A stretch of DNA of 64,000 bases from Paraburkholderia silvatlantica (GTDB lineage: Bacteria; Pseudomonadota; Gammaproteobacteria; Burkholderiales; Burkholderiaceae). Positions 17,357-26,960 of this stretch are shown piece by piece (the stretch's first letter is position 1; each line of letters opens with the position of its first letter). Under the pieces are notes generated by a model. It worked only from the letters and a program-made list of their open reading frames with translations, did no database searches and was not told the origin of the DNA. The stretch spans positions 1 through 64,000 of the forward strand of contig NZ_QEOL01000030.1 of NCBI RefSeq assembly GCF_003096715.1. The letters run 5' to 3'. The position numbers and the translations under genes are program-made.

Positions 17357-18241
17357 ATGAACGAATCCCAGATCATCGAAATCACTTCCGCCGACTGGCA
17401 CGGCCAGCAGCTTTCGCAACCGCGCGAGACGCTGCTCGCCGCCGTCGAGCAGGGCAAGGTGCTGTATTTTCCGAACCTGGCCTTTGCGATCGAAGGCGGC
17501 GAGCGCGCGCTGCTCGATCCCGCGATCGCCGACCCCAAGCGCAAGAACATCAGCCTCGACCCGAACGGCGGCGCACTGCACGGCGTGCTTGGCGACAGCG
17601 TCACGCACTCGGCGGTGCGCGCATTGATCGCGCGCTACCAGACGTGCGCCCGCACGCTGGTGGACGGCCTCTTTCCCGAGTACACCGGCAAGCTGCGTGT
17701 GGCGCCCACGAGTCTGCGCCTGCACCAGGTGGAAACGCGCCAGACCTCGTGGCGCAAGGACGATTCGCGCCTGCACGTGGATGCCTTCCCCTCGCGTCCG
17801 AACTACGGCGAGCGCATCCTGCGCGTGTTCACCAACGTCAACCCGAACGGCGTGCCGCGCGTGTGGCGCGTGGGCGAGCCGTTCGAGGACATGGCAAAGC
17901 GCTTCCTGCCCAACATCAAGCCGCAGTTTCCGGGCTCGGCATGGCTGCAGGATCTGCTGCACATCACGAAGTCGCGGCGCAGCGAGTACGACCATCTGAT
18001 GCTCAATCTGCACGACGGCATGAAGGCCGATCTCGGGTATCAGAAGTCGAGCCCGCAGGAGACCATCGGCTTTCCGCCGGGCAGCGTATGGGTGTGCTTC
18101 TCCGATCACACGTCGCATGCCGTCATGTCCGGTCAGTTCATGATGGAGCAGACCTTCTTCCTGCCGGTGAAGGGGATGGTGCATCCCGAATGGGCGCCGC
18201 TCGGCATTCTTGAACGCCTCAAGGGCAAGGAACTGGTTTGA
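17357..18241 (+). CDS. kdoO: Kdo hydroxylase (3-deoxy-D-manno-octulosonate 3-hydroxylase) KdoO
   Basis: A 294-residue protein like the Fe(II)/2-oxoglutarate-type Kdo hydroxylase of Burkholderia and Yersinia, which converts the outer Kdo of LPS to Ko. The metal-binding triad is likely His and Asp in SRLHVDAFPSRP (about residues 136-147) and a later His in CFSDHTSHAVM (about 250-260). It sits between waaC and waaA, exactly where a Kdo-modifying enzyme would be co-expressed. The ATG at 17357 follows GGGGCGACCC, a weak Shine-Dalgarno. Assignment rests on family memory and context. Confidence 0.82.
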   Translation: MNESQIIEITSADWHGQQLSQPRETLLAAVEQGKVLYFPNLAFAIEGGERALLDPAIADPKRKNISLDPNGGALHGVLGDSVTHSAVRALIARYQTCARTLVDGLFPEYTGKLRVAPTSLRLHQVETRQTSWRKDDSRLHVDAFPSRPNYGERILRVFTNVNPNGVPRVWRVGEPFEDMAKRFLPNIKPQFPGSAWLQDLLHITKSRRSEYDHLMLNLHDGMKADLGYQKSSPQETIGFPPGSVWVCFSDHTSHAVMSGQFMMEQTFFLPVKGMVHPEWAPLGILERLKGKELV

Positions 18242-18252
18242 ATCCACGCGCG

Positions 18253-18369
18253 ATGAGCCTGCCGATCAACGTGCCAATCCATGTGCCAATCGACGCACCA
18301 ACCGACGCCTTCAGCCGCGCGGCCTTGGCGTTTCGCATGACCCCGGCCGTCGCGGAGGTCCGATGCTGA
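18253..18369 (+). CDS. Possible 38-residue leader ORF overlapping waaA
   Basis: A short frame begins at ATG 18253, 11 bp after kdoO, and its stop (18367-18369) overlaps the waaA start at 18363, as expected for translational coupling. Its first half is encoded by three imperfect 12-bp repeats (18265-18300), giving LPINVPIHVPIDAPTDAF. There is no clear ribosome-binding site. It may be a leader peptide, or only a spacer with a repeat. Confidence 0.25.
   Translation: MSLPINVPIHVPIDAPTDAFSRAALAFRMTPAVAEVRC
18265..18300 (+). repeat. Three imperfect 12-bp tandem repeats before waaA
   Basis: Units ATCAACGTGCCA (18265-18276), ATCCATGTGCCA (18277-18288) and ATCGACGCACCA (18289-18300) follow each other directly; a fourth, decayed unit may start at 18301. 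The period is a multiple of three, so copy number could change without breaking the short frame that spans them. Confidence 0.6.
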
Positions 18370-19670
18370 GAGCGATCTATCGCACGGCCTGGTGGCTCAT
18401 TGCACCGCTCGCGGTGTTGCGGCTATTCATCCGCTCGCGCCGCGAGCGCGGCTATCGCGAACATATTGGCGAGCGTTTCGGCTATGCGGCAGGGCGCTTG
18501 CCCGAGGACGACGCGCCGCTCATCTGGGTGCATGCCGTCTCCGTGGGCGAGACCCGCGCGGCGCAGCCGCTTGTCGACGCGTTGATGGCGGCGCGCCCCG
18601 ACGCACGCATTCTGCTCACGCACATGACGCCAGGCGGCCGCGCTGCCGGCGAGCAGCTCTTCGGTGATCGCGTGCTGCGCTGCTACCTGCCGTACGACAT
18701 GCCGCACGCGGTGCGGCGCTTCCTGCACGCATGGCGTCCATCGCTTGGTCTCGTGATGGAAACCGAGGTCTGGCCGACGCTCGTCGACGAATGCAAGCGC
18801 GCCGACATGCCGCTCGTGCTGACCAACGCGCGTATGTCGGCGCGCTCGTTCAGGCGTGCGGCGAAGTTCGGCGCGCGCGCGCGCGAGGTGTTCGGCGGCT
18901 TTACGCGCGTACTCGCGCAAAGTCCATCGGACGCGGAGCGCCTCACCGCGCTCGGCGCGCGCAACGTGGCGGTGCTCGGCAACCTCAAGTTCGACATGGC
19001 GAGCCCGCCGGCGCTGATCGCGCGTGGCCGCGAGTGGCGGCGTGCGATCGGCGAGCGGCCGGTGTGGGTGGCGGCGAGCACGCGTGAAGGCGAAGAGGAA
19101 CTCGTGCTGCAGGCCTTCGCCGCACTCAACGTACCGGACGCGCTGCTGATCCTCGTGCCGCGCCACCCCCAGCGTTTCGACGAAGTGGCCGCGCTCGTGG
19201 AGCGCAAGAACTTCAGGCTCGGGCGGCGCTCGCGCTGGGCGCCGGCCGCGGCTGCCGCGGCCTCGGCGCATGCGGGCGTGCGCGTGTTACCGCAGGACGT
19301 AAGCGTCCTGCTCGGCGACTCGATGGGGGAGATGGGCGCTTACTACGCTGCCGCCGATCTCGCGTTCATTGGCGGCAGTCTCCTGCCGCTCGGCGGGCAG
19401 AACCTGATCGAAGCGTGTGCCGTGGGCGTGCCGGTGCTGATCGGGCCGCACGTGTTCAATTTCACCCAGGCCACCGCCGACGCCACTGCCGCGGGCGCGG
19501 CCCTCCAGGTTCAGGACCCCGCCGATCTCGCGCGCGCCTTGCGCGAACTCTTCAGCGACAGGCCGCGCCGCGTCGCCATGGGTGCAGCCGCTGCGGCGTT
19601 TGCTTCGCGCCACCGCGGCGCGACGGCGCGCACCGTGGACGTTGTGCAGGCGCTCGTCCCGGATGTATAA
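18363..19670 (+). CDS. waaA: Kdo transferase WaaA (KdtA)
   Basis: A 435-residue GT30 enzyme that adds Kdo to lipid IVA, at the cytoplasmic face of the inner membrane. An N-terminal hydrophobic anchor (MLRAIYRTAWWLIAPLAVLR) is followed by the Rossmann domain with IWVHAVSVGETRAAQPLV (about residues 49-66, Glu of the active site), METEVWPTL (about 135-143) and the C-terminal IGGSLLPLGGQNLIEA motif. The start at 18363 follows GGAGGTCCG. Length is normal for the family. Confidence 0.95.
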   Translation: MLRAIYRTAWWLIAPLAVLRLFIRSRRERGYREHIGERFGYAAGRLPEDDAPLIWVHAVSVGETRAAQPLVDALMAARPDARILLTHMTPGGRAAGEQLFGDRVLRCYLPYDMPHAVRRFLHAWRPSLGLVMETEVWPTLVDECKRADMPLVLTNARMSARSFRRAAKFGARAREVFGGFTRVLAQSPSDAERLTALGARNVAVLGNLKFDMASPPALIARGREWRRAIGERPVWVAASTREGEEELVLQAFAALNVPDALLILVPRHPQRFDEVAALVERKNFRLGRRSRWAPAAAAAASAHAGVRVLPQDVSVLLGDSMGEMGAYYAAADLAFIGGSLLPLGGQNLIEACAVGVPVLIGPHVFNFTQATADATAAGAALQVQDPADLARALRELFSDRPRRVAMGAAAAAFASRHRGATARTVDVVQALVPDV

Positions 19671-19736
19671 ATTCGCGCGCGGCAGCGCATGCGCGAGTCG
19701 CACAACGACAACATGGACATTGCTGGACAAGCGCCT

Positions 19737-20779
19737 ATGATGAAGACGATCTCGCGAATCCTCATCGCACATCCCCGCTTTCCGCCGTTGGCTGACGACT
19801 ACGCCGATGCTTTCGGGAAGGCTGGTGTGCAGGCGAAGACCTTCATCATCGAGGATCATGTCCACTGGGCCTACCGCTATGTCTTTCGCAGGATCAACAA
19901 GCTCGCCCGTACGCTTCGCCTTGTCCCAAGAGGGACGGATTTGTTCCGCAAGCACCGCCTGGGCGAGGTAGACCATCTGGCGACACGGCCCAGCGAAGAA
20001 GCGCAGCCTATAAGCCCGATGTCGCGTTTTGCATTCATGGCAAAAGAGCCGAAATCTTCCAGCTGCGGGAATCAACAGTCACGAAGGCAGGCTGGTGGGT
20101 CGAGCAAAACGACAACTGGTCCGAGCTGGAAGCGGCCACGCGCGACTTTGACTGCTACTTTGCGTTCGCACCCGCTGTCGTCGAAGCGATTCAGTCGCAC
20201 GGCCGTGAGGCTCACTATTTGCCTCACGGCGCCAATATTCGTCAGCATTATCCGATTGCCGGCAGTGCGAAAGAGATCGACCTGGTATTTCTCGGCGCCT
20301 GGAGTCCGTGGCGCGATCAGGTCATTGCCAGCGCATTCGAGGTGACTCAGGATATCGCGTTATACGGACATTCGTGGATCAGGAAAAGCCGGCTGCCACG
20401 CGATATGCTGCGCCGTATCCACAAAGGCGATCGAATCCTTGGTGCGCCTCTGAATGCGCTTCACAACAAGGCACGCGTGGTCCTCAATGCAGACCGGACG
20501 GTCAGGCTCGGCCTGAACATGAGGTATTTCGAGGTGCTCGCCAGCAGATCATGCCTGTTGACGGATAACGCCGAGGATCTTCACAACTATTTCACCGACA
20601 ACGAGCATTTGTGCGTCTATCAGGATCTCGAGGACATGCAGAAAAAGCTGCGATGGCTTCTCGACAACGAGGACGAGCGTCTGCGAATCGGCGCAAATGG
20701 TTTCCGCGAAGTTTTACAGCACCATACCTGCGATCATCGTGTCCAGTCGTTGCTCGCGGCGTTCGGCGCAGTGCGTTGA
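19737..20779 (+). pseudogene. CgeB-like glycosyltransferase, broken by a frameshift
   Basis: Two reading frames together encode one GT1/CgeB-like protein. Frame one runs from ATGATG at 19737 (MMKTISRILIAHPRF) to about residue 80; from about 20003 the homologous text continues in another frame (YKPDVAFCIHGKRAEIFQLR, then KAGWWVEQNDNWSELE) through the C-terminal half with NMRYFEVLASRSCLL, the usual late CgeB motif, to the stop at 20779. The switch lies between about 19971 and 20008 and corresponds to one missing base (or two extra). It may be a true inactivation, a phase-variable event or a sequencing error. Codon use is less GC-rich than in waaA, suggesting acquisition. Confidence 0.7.
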
Positions 20780-20786
20780 CAGGGCG

Positions 20787-21446
20787 TCAATGCGTCGACG
20801 CGTTGTCCGTGACGAGTAGCCCGCGCTTTTCAATGAACGCGATCACCTCGCCGAGACCCTCGAGCGCCTTCAGGTTGCACATCACGAAGGGCCGCTCGCC
20901 GCGCATTTTCTTCGCGTCGGAGGCCATGACGTCGAGGTTCGCGCCCACGAGCGGCGCGAGGTCGGTCTTGTTGATGACGAGCAGGTCCGACTTCGTGATG
21001 CCGGGACCGCCCTTGCGCGGAATCTTCTCGCCGCCCGCCACGTCGATCACGTAGATCGTGAGGTCCGAAAGCTCGGGGCTGAAAGTCGCCGCGAGATTGT
21101 CGCCACCCGATTCGATGAAGACGATGTCCGCATCGGGAAAGCGCGTGAGCATCTGGTCGACGGCTTCGAGGTTGATCGAAGCGTCTTCGCGGATCGCCGT
21201 GTGCGGGCAGCCGCCCGTTTCCACGCCCATGATGCGCTCGGCGGGCAGGGCGCCAGCAACGGTCAGCAGGCGCTGGTCTTCCTTTGTGTAGATGTCGTTG
21301 GTAATGGCGACGAGGTCGTAGCGCTCGCGCATGGCCTTGCAGAGCATTTCGAGCAGGGTGGTCTTGCCGGAGCCAACGGGTCCGCCCACGCCTACGCGCA
21401 GCGGCGGCAGTTTCTTCGTTCGTTTGCTGGGTGCGTGCGAATTCAT
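20787..21446 (-). CDS. ureG: Urease accessory GTPase UreG
   Basis: A 219-residue SIMIBI GTPase that delivers nickel to urease together with UreD, UreE and UreF. Walker A (GPVGSGKTTLLE, about residues 20-31), the metal-binding CPH motif in ETGGCPHTAIRED (about 75-87), Walker B-like IVFIESGGDNL and the guanine motif NKTD (about 155-158) are all present. Last gene of the ureDABCEFG cluster. It starts 16 bp after ureF. Confidence 0.97.
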   Translation of the reverse strand: MNSHAPSKRTKKLPPLRVGVGGPVGSGKTTLLEMLCKAMRERYDLVAITNDIYTKEDQRLLTVAGALPAERIMGVETGGCPHTAIREDASINLEAVDQMLTRFPDADIVFIESGGDNLAATFSPELSDLTIYVIDVAGGEKIPRKGGPGITKSDLLVINKTDLAPLVGANLDVMASDAKKMRGERPFVMCNLKALEGLGEVIAFIEKRGLLVTDNASTH

Positions 21447-21462
21447 GGTTCGTGTGTGTGTT

Positions 21463-22143
21463 TCAGGAGCGGAAGAGCCGCGAGTACTGCGATTCGTGGC
21501 GCGCGGAGAGCACGCCTAGCTGCGGCGCGAAGGTGTTGAGCGCCTCGGGGGCCGTCGCGAGCGCGCGCGCGACGGCTTTTTCGATTGCCGGCCGCAATGC
21601 GACGATGATGCGCTGGCCTGCAAGCTGGCCGAGTGGCACCGCCTTGAGCGCGGCGGCCGTCTGGTTCTCGATCCAGCTGAACGCGTAGGCGGCGAGCGCG
21701 GCGCCCGGCGCAGCCTCGTGGCACCACGCGGCGAATGCGAAGGCCGTGGGTTGCGCAACGGGCGTCATGCGCTCCAGCGTGGCGCGCCGCTGCGCGTCGC
21801 CCCATTCGAGCTGCGCGCAGAGCTGGCGCAGCGACCAGCCCATCTGCGCGGTTTCGCGCCGCAATTCCGCCGACTCGCGGCTCGCGACGAATTCCTCGTT
21901 CGCAACGATCAGCGCGCGTGCGTCGTGCGTGCGCCAGCGGTCCATCTGGTGCGCCACAAAAGGCAGCTCGCCGCAAGCGAGCACGTTCGCGAGGCCGCCT
22001 GCTATCCAGTGAGCGGCGTCGTCGGCGTTCGTGACGAGTTGCGCATCGATTGCGGCTTCGAGTCCCTGCGAGTAGCTGAACGCGCCGATGGGCAGCGCCG
22101 GCGACGCGAGATGCAGCAGGGCCGTGAGTTCAGCGATGTTCAT
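21463..22143 (-). CDS. ureF: Urease accessory protein UreF
   Basis: A 226-residue all-helical accessory protein that bridges the UreD-urease complex and UreG. Family motifs are SPALPIGAFSYSQGLE (about residues 14-29), the early GFSYS-like loop, and the C-terminal HESQYSRLFRS, needed for the UreG complex. The start at 22143 lies inside the end of ureE (14-bp overlap), so translation is likely coupled. Confidence 0.95.
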   Translation of the reverse strand: MNIAELTALLHLASPALPIGAFSYSQGLEAAIDAQLVTNADDAAHWIAGGLANVLACGELPFVAHQMDRWRTHDARALIVANEEFVASRESAELRRETAQMGWSLRQLCAQLEWGDAQRRATLERMTPVAQPTAFAFAAWCHEAAPGAALAAYAFSWIENQTAAALKAVPLGQLAGQRIIVALRPAIEKAVARALATAPEALNTFAPQLGVLSARHESQYSRLFRS

Positions 22144-22819
22144 GGCTGTGGTCGTGCGCGTGGCCGTCGCAATGACCGTGGTCGTGTCCGCAGTCGTGGT
22201 CGTGCGCGTGAACTTCGCCGTGAGCGTGATTGTGCGAATGACCGTGCGCGTGTTCGTGCGATTGGTCGTGCGAATGGTCATGCGCATGCGCGTGACCGTG
22301 GTGCTCCTCGTACACGCGTTGCGCGAGCGCGTAGTCGTCGGCAAACGTTTCGTCGTGGCCGTGGCGGTGACCACCGCCGCCTTGACCACTGTAAGCGCCC
22401 GATTCCGGCTGGAACGGCAACTGCACGCGCTCAACCTGCGCGCCCAGCCGCTTGAGCATGTCTTCGAGCACGGGGTCCGCTTCGAGCCTGAGTTCGTCCG
22501 CGCCCACTTCCACCGGCGTATGGCGATTGCCGAGGTGGTACGCGGCGCGCGTGAGCGTGAGGCGGTCGGGCGCGCGCACACGCAGCACGCTCTCGGGCGC
22601 CGCGATCACGCGCACGAGGCCGCCGTCGTCGGCCACGAGCATGTCGCCGTCGCGCAGCACCGTGCCGCGCGGCAGCACCACGCCCACTTCCTCGCCCGTG
22701 TCGAGCGTGGCCGCCAGGCGACTCCTGCAGCGCGCGTCGTAGGGCAGCGTGAGCGTGGGCGCGCGCTGCATGAGCACCGGCGCGAGCTTCGCAGTGAGTC
22801 GTTTGTCGATCGTGCGCAT
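22130..22819 (-). CDS. ureE: Urease nickel metallochaperone UreE with a long His-rich tail
   Basis: A 229-residue nickel chaperone. The N-terminal peptide-binding domain (1-75) and the metal-binding C domain (LGNRHTPVEV, about residues 96-105, with the conserved interface His) are normal. After residue 145 comes a Gly linker and then a tail with about 25 His in the last 57 residues plus two Cys (DCGHDHGHCDGH). Such tails bind several nickel ions in Klebsiella UreE; this one is unusually long. The tail coding overlaps the ureF start by 14 bp. Confidence 0.95.
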   Translation of the reverse strand: MRTIDKRLTAKLAPVLMQRAPTLTLPYDARCRSRLAATLDTGEEVGVVLPRGTVLRDGDMLVADDGGLVRVIAAPESVLRVRAPDRLTLTRAAYHLGNRHTPVEVGADELRLEADPVLEDMLKRLGAQVERVQLPFQPESGAYSGQGGGGHRHGHDETFADDYALAQRVYEEHHGHAHAHDHSHDQSHEHAHGHSHNHAHGEVHAHDHDCGHDHGHCDGHAHDHSHEHR

Positions 22820-22828
22820 GGCTAAACT

Positions 22829-24547
<1,719 letters not shown>

Positions 24548-24588
24548 GTCGGATTCCTGATGAAATCGCCTGAATTCGCCGGCCGCGC

Positions 24589-24894
24589 TCAGAGCGGGCC
24601 CATTACGCGGCCGTTGAATCCGTATACGGCGCGGTCTCCCGCGAGCGCCACGAGCTCCACGGTACGCTCCTGTCCTGGCTCGAAGCGCACGGCCGTGCCC
24701 GCGGCAATGTTCAGGCGAAAGCCGCGTGCGGCTTCGCGGTCGAACGAGAGCGCGGCGTTGACCTCGTAGAAGTGGAAGTGCGAGCCGATCTGCACGGGGC
24801 GGTCGCCCGTGTTCGCTACCGTCACGGTGACGGTCTCGCGGCCCGCGTTGAGTTCGATTTCGCCGTCGTCGATCAGCATTTCGCCGGGGATCAT
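24589..24894 (-). CDS. ureB: Urease beta subunit
   Basis: The 101-residue beta subunit, with the signature IPGEMLIDDGEIELNAGRE at its start, then VANTGDRPVQIGSHFHFYEVN and FEPGQERTVELVALAG. It is separate from UreA and UreC, as in proteobacteria. It starts 17 bp after ureA. Confidence 0.97.
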   Translation of the reverse strand: MIPGEMLIDDGEIELNAGRETVTVTVANTGDRPVQIGSHFHFYEVNAALSFDREAARGFRLNIAAGTAVRFEPGQERTVELVALAGDRAVYGFNGRVMGPL

Positions 24895-24911
24895 GGCTGG
24901 TTCCTCCCGAC

Positions 24912-25214
24912 TCAGGGGATCGGATGGTGAACGGTGACGAGCTTGGTGCCGTCGGGGAAGGTCGCTTCGACCTGGATGTCGGGGATCATCTCGGGCACGC
25001 CTTCCATCACGTCGTCGCGTGTGAGGAGCGTCGTGCCGTAATGCATGACCTCGGCGACGGTCTTGCCGTCGCGGGCCGCTTCCATCAGCGCCGCGCTGAT
25101 GAAGGCGACCGCCTCCGGGTAGTTGAGCTTGAGGCCGCGGGCGCGGCGCCTTTCGGCGAGCAGCGCGGCGGTGAAGATCAGGAGCTTGTCTTTCTCGCGT
25201 GGCGTGAGCTTCAT
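24912..25214 (-). CDS. ureA: Urease gamma subunit
   Basis: The 100-residue gamma subunit. It starts MKLTPREKDKLLIFTAALLA and ends VTVHHPIP, both invariant in the family. The start at 25214 gives the standard 100 residues; the open frame extends upstream but that part is unrelated to UreA. ureD lies about 240 bp upstream on the same strand, so a separate promoter for ureA is possible in that gap. Confidence 0.98.
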   Translation of the reverse strand: MKLTPREKDKLLIFTAALLAERRRARGLKLNYPEAVAFISAALMEAARDGKTVAEVMHYGTTLLTRDDVMEGVPEMIPDIQVEATFPDGTKLVTVHHPIP

Positions 25215-25455
25215 CGTTCTGGTCGGTTGGGGCAAGTTGTCGACCCAGCTTAAGGGAGCGAGGTTACGGGCAGCTTGCGGCCTCGCGCGCGGCGCGCACG
25301 AATCGATGCAAGCTCCGAGCAAGGTATGTGCCAATGAAGGGGACAGCGTGGATGCACCAATACCGATGCATTAGCGCATCTCATTGGTGTTTCTTTGTTT
25401 CGTTATCGTGCGAGAAGGGTGCGTATCGCACCGATACGGTGCGTGCAATGTACCT

Positions 25456-26361
25456 TCAGGTCGTCCACAAGCGCAGCGGCGCGGCCTTCACACCATGCAC
25501 GAACGGCCGTAGCGCCGTCCAGCATTGCGTGAGCGTATTCTGCAGCGGTTCCATCGAACGCCCGACCACGCGCACGAGCACCACGCCTGGCGCGATGCAG
25601 GTCGCGCCGGAGCGCAGCGCGTCGTCGAAAGGCAGGATGGCGGCGAGGTCCTGCGCGAGCGCCTCGTTGCACGCGGGGCCGATCGCCCACAGCACGCCGA
25701 AAGCGGGGTAGCCCGCAAGGCCTTGCGGCGCATCGCGCAGCGGGTCGTTGGCGTCGATGAGGGCGCGCTCGAGCCAGAGCAGTTGATCGTCGCCTTCGCC
25801 CTCGGACGCAGCCCGCGTCACGCGCGTGAGCGCTCGCACCATGCCCGCCGACCAGCGCTCGCCCGCGGCCTGGCGGCCCAGTTGCGCGGCGTCCCAGCCG
25901 ATGGCGGTGGCCCCCGCGCCGAGCGTGAGCGCGAATTCGAGTTCGGCGTGGGCGTGGTCGAACACGAGGTTGTTCTGCGGCAGCCAGTCGAGCTTCGCGC
26001 CCGCGCCCACGCGCACGTTGATGCGCTGGCGCGCCACGCGGCCGTTCGACTTGTACCACTTGGTCGCGCCCGGTGTGGTGAGCACGGCGTGAGCACCGTC
26101 GCCCACGTTCACGTCGATGTCGAGCCGGTCGCCGCCTGCGATGCCTGCTGGCGGATGGACGATCACCGCGTGACAGATCGCGTCGCCTTCGGGGTAGAGC
26201 GGCCGTTGCACGCGCAACGGCCCCACGTGCAGGCGATGCGTGAGCGCGGTGCGCGCGCCCTGGCGCTCGAAGCCGAGCTCGAGTTTCGCGGCCCATTCCT
26301 GGTGAGCGGTGCTGCGAAACGTGGTATTGGCGAGTGCGGCGTGATCGACGTGGAGCGACAT
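25456..26361 (-). CDS. ureD: Urease accessory protein UreD/UreH
   Basis: About 301 residues. UreD binds the apo-urease and forms the channel platform for UreF and UreG. Family motifs include HPPAGIAGGDRLDIDVNV, LTTPGATKWYKS and WLPQNNLVFDHAHAE. The ATG at 26361 (MSLHVDHAAL) is chosen because upstream in-frame sequence is basic and not UreD-like. First gene of the cluster; no urea transporter gene precedes it. Confidence 0.94.
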   Translation of the reverse strand: MSLHVDHAALANTTFRSTAHQEWAAKLELGFERQGARTALTHRLHVGPLRVQRPLYPEGDAICHAVIVHPPAGIAGGDRLDIDVNVGDGAHAVLTTPGATKWYKSNGRVARQRINVRVGAGAKLDWLPQNNLVFDHAHAELEFALTLGAGATAIGWDAAQLGRQAAGERWSAGMVRALTRVTRAASEGEGDDQLLWLERALIDANDPLRDAPQGLAGYPAFGVLWAIGPACNEALAQDLAAILPFDDALRSGATCIAPGVVLVRVVGRSMEPLQNTLTQCWTALRPFVHGVKAAPLRLWTT

Positions 26362-26634
26362 GCGTGGCGAGCGGAAAAGCGGGGAATGGCTTGGAGGATA
26401 GCATGCGTGCTTGCCGGCGCTGATCAAGCGCCGGGGAGCCTGCGCGCGCCAAGGCCGATTGCGCGCCATGCCGGCCGTCGCGCGATGCGGCTTGAACCCG
26501 CCCCGCTGGTACTCCGTGATCGCGAGGGCCCACAAGCGGGTCGCACTGTCAAACGGTGTCCTCGAGCATCGCGACGCGGCCGGGGTCGCTCTGGCGGCTT
26601 CCAGGCGTTGCGTCTGGTTTGTTGTTTGTCATGT
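26362..26634. other. Intergenic region upstream of ureD
   Basis: About 270 bp between ureD (minus strand) and the small ORF after levansucrase. It should contain the ureD promoter. I saw no NtrC-like or sigma54 site and no convincing ORF. Confidence 0.4.
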
Positions 26635-26958
26635 TCAAGGCTGGTTCAGGCGGACTGCGCATCCTGCTTCATGCACGTCAAATTCACATGCATTGCGAGA
26701 AAACCGGCGAGGATCCGCTGAGGCAGGAGCGGCTTCCCGCCTTGAAAAAGCCTCGATGATAGCCCGTTCGATACCGTCCGCCACTGCGAGATACGCAGGC
26801 CCGCAATTCGTGATCCGTTGCGCAATGCGGCTGATCATCGTTGCGTTGCCCGCGCAGCCCGTGCGGAGTTGTACCGTGCCGCCGCACGACGGCAACACCA
26901 CGTGCAGACTGCTGCCCGCATGCTGCCGTCCTGCGCGCCCGATGGTCCGTGCGGCCAT
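26635..26958 (-). CDS. Hypothetical 107-residue ORF directly after levansucrase
   Basis: This frame starts at ATG 26958, two bases after the levansucrase stop, so it could be translated by reinitiation. Its codons are GC-rich in the third position as in real genes here, and it encodes a Cys-containing protein (VVLPSCGG, RTGCAGN, RITNCGPAYL). I do not recognise the family, and the last third (RREAAPASADPRRFSRNACEF) looks less like a folded protein. It may be a small unknown gene or a remnant. Confidence 0.35.
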   Translation of the reverse strand: MAARTIGRAGRQHAGSSLHVVLPSCGGTVQLRTGCAGNATMISRIAQRITNCGPAYLAVADGIERAIIEAFSRREAAPASADPRRFSRNACEFDVHEAGCAVRLNQP

Positions 26959-26960
26959 GA

